A stretch of DNA of 64,000 nucleotides, from contig NZ_CANLOB010000022.1 in NCBI RefSeq assembly GCF_947492815.1, positions 30,791 through 94,790 on the forward strand, in the 5' to 3' direction. Source of the DNA: an uncultured Dokdonia sp. GTDB taxonomy: Bacteria; Bacteroidota; Bacteroidia; Flavobacteriales; Flavobacteriaceae. How positions within the stretch are numbered: the stretch's first letter is position 1; the number at the start of each line of letters is the position of its first letter. This document shows, one piece after another, positions 61,226 through 64,000 of this stretch. The position numbers were made by a program, and so were the translations under genes. Below the pieces are notes generated by a model. The model did no database searches and was not told the origin of the DNA. It saw only the letters and a program-made list of their open reading frames with translations.

Positions 61226-61357
61226 AGAGCCGAATTTTTATATTTTGTTTTTAATTTTCTCTTTTTAAAAGCCAAATTAAAAATTTGGTGGACTTTCTAA
61301 ATATACAAATCTTTCGGTTAAGCACTTATTAGCTATTTTTTATACACCGTGTTAGGG
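61163..61357. repeat. attC-like site 14 (subfamily with sites 3 and 8)
   Basis: GCACTACAACGGACTTGTGTATGAAACGTAGCGTG ... GCTATTTTTTATACACCGTGTTAGGG. Confidence 0.82.
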
Positions 61358-62470
61358 CTAGTTATTTTCTATAATTGAAACTATTTCCTCAGGTTTAATA
61401 TTTGGAATCTCAACAAGGTTTTCAAAATCAAAGTTAAGAGTGCTAATTTTTTTATCATTATTTTCATAATAAGAAACAAATATCAAATCACTAATTACAT
61501 CTATAACATGTATTTTATTATGGCTAAATGAATCAATTATTTCTAAATCAGTATTAATTTTTTGAATTTCATCTTTTTTAATAACAATAAATTCAAAATC
61601 ATTTATCCAGTAAGTATTGAAATTTTTAAAATCAAATGGGATTGATTTTTTCTTTGAATTTTTATAAATTCTTAATTCTTCAATGTTGTTTGTAAAGTCT
61701 TTATAAGTTTGAAGAATTACTCCTTTTCGATAACTTGAAAAGGATGTTAAAGGTTGTAAAGTTGTTTTAAATGTTTTATTTGTGCTAATATCAACATTAA
61801 ATTTGGTCAGCCCACTTTCTCTATCAAATGTTATCACATCAAGAGATTTATCTTTATTTAAATGATACTCAATTTCCTCAAATGAAGAATTAGAAGTGTA
61901 TAAAGTATCCACTTTTGAATTATTAAGTTCAACAGATATTAGAGACTTAATAGAGTTATCAAAACCAAATATCTTTTTGTTTGATGCCGATAAATACCAA
62001 GAATTAAAGTAGTCCGAAAATGATATGATTTCCCTAATAGAATCATTTTTAAGGTTGTATTCTAATATTTTACTGTAGTCAAATGTCCCTTCTATTTCAT
62101 CGGCTCGATAAATTGACATGTACATCTTATTTTGATTGTTATCAAATTGAACAGGATAATAGGCACCAGAAGTATTATACTTTCCACCCATTAGTACGTC
62201 TTTGTACTTTCCAAAACTCAGGTTTCGTTTATTTGATTTTAGTTTATTTCCTTTTAAGTTATATTCATTCAGATTTATTCTATAATAATCTTTTTCATAA
62301 TTATAATCATGTGTGATAATTATGAAGTTACTGTTATTCTCTTTATTGATATTTGAGACGTCAATTTTATTTGTTACTTCATTTTGCTCAATTACTTTAT
62401 TCTTTGACGATTTCTTCTCATTACAGGAGAATAATGATAATAGAATTATAATTAATATCGAATTTCTCAT
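61358..62470 (-). CDS. Hypothetical lipoprotein (cassette gene)
   Basis: ILLSLFSCNEKKS lipobox; 370 aa. Confidence 0.75.
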   Translation of the reverse strand: MRNSILIIILLSLFSCNEKKSSKNKVIEQNEVTNKIDVSNINKENNSNFIIITHDYNYEKDYYRINLNEYNLKGNKLKSNKRNLSFGKYKDVLMGGKYNTSGAYYPVQFDNNQNKMYMSIYRADEIEGTFDYSKILEYNLKNDSIREIISFSDYFNSWYLSASNKKIFGFDNSIKSLISVELNNSKVDTLYTSNSSFEEIEYHLNKDKSLDVITFDRESGLTKFNVDISTNKTFKTTLQPLTSFSSYRKGVILQTYKDFTNNIEELRIYKNSKKKSIPFDFKNFNTYWINDFEFIVIKKDEIQKINTDLEIIDSFSHNKIHVIDVISDLIFVSYYENNDKKISTLNFDFENLVEIPNIKPEEIVSIIENN

Positions 62471-62483
62471 GTTTTTTTAATTA

Positions 62484-62683
62484 GCCCTAACGGTCTTGTA
62501 TATGAAAAGTAGCGCTGAAAATAAGCTGTTACTTTTAAGTTTAAACACAAGCCGAATTTTTAAATTTTACTATTTATCTTTTTACTTGGAAATCGTCAAA
62601 TTTAAAAATTTAGCGACTTTCCAAATATGCCTTAACTTCGATTAAGCAACTGACCAGCTATAAGCTATATACGTTGTTCTACG
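62484..62683. repeat. attC-like site 15
   Basis: GCCCTAACGGTCTTGTATATGAAAAGTAGC ... AGCTATATACGTTGTTCTAC. Confidence 0.8.
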
Positions 62684-62696
62684 CAATTTTTTTCGC

Positions 62697-63743
62697 TCAA
62701 TATAATGTTGGGTCAGTTATATGAATTTCTTTTCCGCCAAAACTTAAATCTCTGTAAAACATATATTTTGGGTCGATAAAATCAATCCTTATTTCTCTAA
62801 AGGCTTTCTTTAAAATTCGTCTGCATTTTTGGTAATCCTTGTCAAACATACGTTCCCAAAATCCCATATCAACTTTCATATTTTTTAATCGTCCGTTCTT
62901 ATTAAAAGTCAGTCGGTAATCATCAAAACAATCTAAATCTGCTGAATTTGGTATCAGTCTATTTAGTTCAAGTTCCAAATAATTGTCGATTATATCTTTT
63001 ATGGTTTTTAAATAATCTCTCATTGGCTTATTTTTTTCGTGCCATTCAAGTTGTTTTTCGGATAGCTTATACATTGTTATCCAACCATCAATTTTATAAG
63101 ATGCTCCTTTGGGTAGTTTATTTGTAAAATCATCAAATGATGCTTTCAATTCTAAAATATTCGCTACTGTATCTTTCAAGTTTTTAATATTAGTAACATA
63201 TTTAATACTGTCATTCTGATTTTGTGGACAAGTATAAGTGCCACTTGAGATTTTATCTTTTAATTTATACTTGAATTTTATAGCTCCACAGTCCAGCCAG
63301 TTAAAATTCCATTTTGGTATCAAACTATCAGTTGGGATTTTATTAGTTTTTTCTTTTAAAATATATTGTCCAATTTTAGTCGCGCATGTATCTGCAATTT
63401 TAACTTTATTGAATACATAGTTAATCGGTTCCGCATTGTAACCATATTCTGTTTTTGCTTCTTTAGTTTCCTGTATAAAATTAACTATTTGACCAGAAAA
63501 ATCTCCGTTATTTTCTTTATGCAAATCAATAATTTGTCCAGATTTAATATATCGGAAATGAAAATTGTATTTTGAGTTTTCTAAAGGCACAAGATCGAAA
63601 TAATATTCGGCTTGTTTATATTCAGTTAGATAAGTCGAGCCAATATTTTCATTCAAGTCCTTTCGTTCAAATTGACTTTGAGATTTTCCCACATTACTTA
63701 AGAGAACAAAGAATAAAATTAGTAGTGATTTATAAAGGCTCAT
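62697..63743 (-). CDS. Hypothetical secreted protein (cassette gene)
   Basis: Signal peptide, 348-aa ORF. Confidence 0.75.
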   Translation of the reverse strand: MSLYKSLLILFFVLLSNVGKSQSQFERKDLNENIGSTYLTEYKQAEYYFDLVPLENSKYNFHFRYIKSGQIIDLHKENNGDFSGQIVNFIQETKEAKTEYGYNAEPINYVFNKVKIADTCATKIGQYILKEKTNKIPTDSLIPKWNFNWLDCGAIKFKYKLKDKISSGTYTCPQNQNDSIKYVTNIKNLKDTVANILELKASFDDFTNKLPKGASYKIDGWITMYKLSEKQLEWHEKNKPMRDYLKTIKDIIDNYLELELNRLIPNSADLDCFDDYRLTFNKNGRLKNMKVDMGFWERMFDKDYQKCRRILKKAFREIRIDFIDPKYMFYRDLSFGGKEIHITDPTLY

Positions 63744-63861
63744 TTTTTCTATGATTAGTTTAATTCGAAACTAATTCATTATATTTTTCGTTTAAAACAA
63801 AATTTAGTTGATAGTCCTTTTCATTGAGTGCATTGCTTACTTGGGTTAGTTTAGTCAAATT

Positions 63862-63996
63862 GCGTAGAACGGCCTCGTATAACCGTTAGTTACGGGTTAG
63901 TATGCGTTAATTTTCGGTTTGGTACAGACTTTAGCAATTCCGAGTGGATTCGGACGTAGTCGAATCCGCCGTAATTGCAGTTATACATTGTTGTGG
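63862..63996. repeat. attC-like site 16
   Basis: GCGTAGAACGGCCTCGTATAACCGTTAGTTACGGG ... GTAATTGCAGTTATACATTGTTGTGG. Confidence 0.78.
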
Positions 63997-64000
63997 TGTC

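Larger units (their letters stand above)
46252..63996 (-). mobile_element. Integron-like gene cassette array (at least 15 cassettes between 16 attC-like sites; continues beyond window right edge)
   Basis: Repeated imperfect inverted-repeat spacers with GTTRRRY / RYYYAAC ends between co-oriented small genes; each cassette has its own terminal inverted repeat. Confidence 0.8.

Noticed and set aside
46252-63996. Reading the repeated spacers as a CRISPR array or plain MITE family
   Set aside because: Repeats are 70-235 bp imperfect inverted repeats separated by full genes, not short direct repeats with uniform spacers; private terminal inverted repeats per cassette are not expected for MITE insertions

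Overview
Chromosomal window from a member of the Bacteroidota, most likely Flavobacteriaceae (AT-rich, QVGIGTTTP-type secreted proteins, many small lipoproteins). About 0-43 kb looks like ordinary chromosome: DAACS symporter (5' truncated), ATP-grasp / N-formylglutamate amidohydrolase / DUF1704 operon, pullulanase, guaA, LysM protein, methyltransferase, hydrolases, AraC and LytTR regulators, DsbA, peroxiredoxin, SulP transporter. It is sprinkled with a 16-22 bp palindrome (CGCTTTCGCGAAAGCG). Three things stand out. (1) From about 46.2 kb to the right edge of the window there is an integron-like gene-cassette array: 16 attC-like imperfect inverted repeats (about 70-235 bp) separate one- to three-gene units, all on the minus strand. 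Each unit is bounded by its own ~7-12 bp terminal inverted repeat of the form GTTRRRY.../...RYYYAAC, as expected for integron cassettes. No integrase is visible in the window; if one exists it should lie beyond 64 kb. (2) The ORF at 19888-20616 looks like a ribosome-inactivating protein (rRNA N-glycosidase, ricin/Shiga A-chain fold), with all the catalytic motifs recognisable by eye. (3) Immediately upstream is a 70-aa Cys-rich peptide with a bacteriocin-like leader. Three ORFs appear to carry single-base frameshifts. All function calls are from reading the supplied translations; no database search was run.
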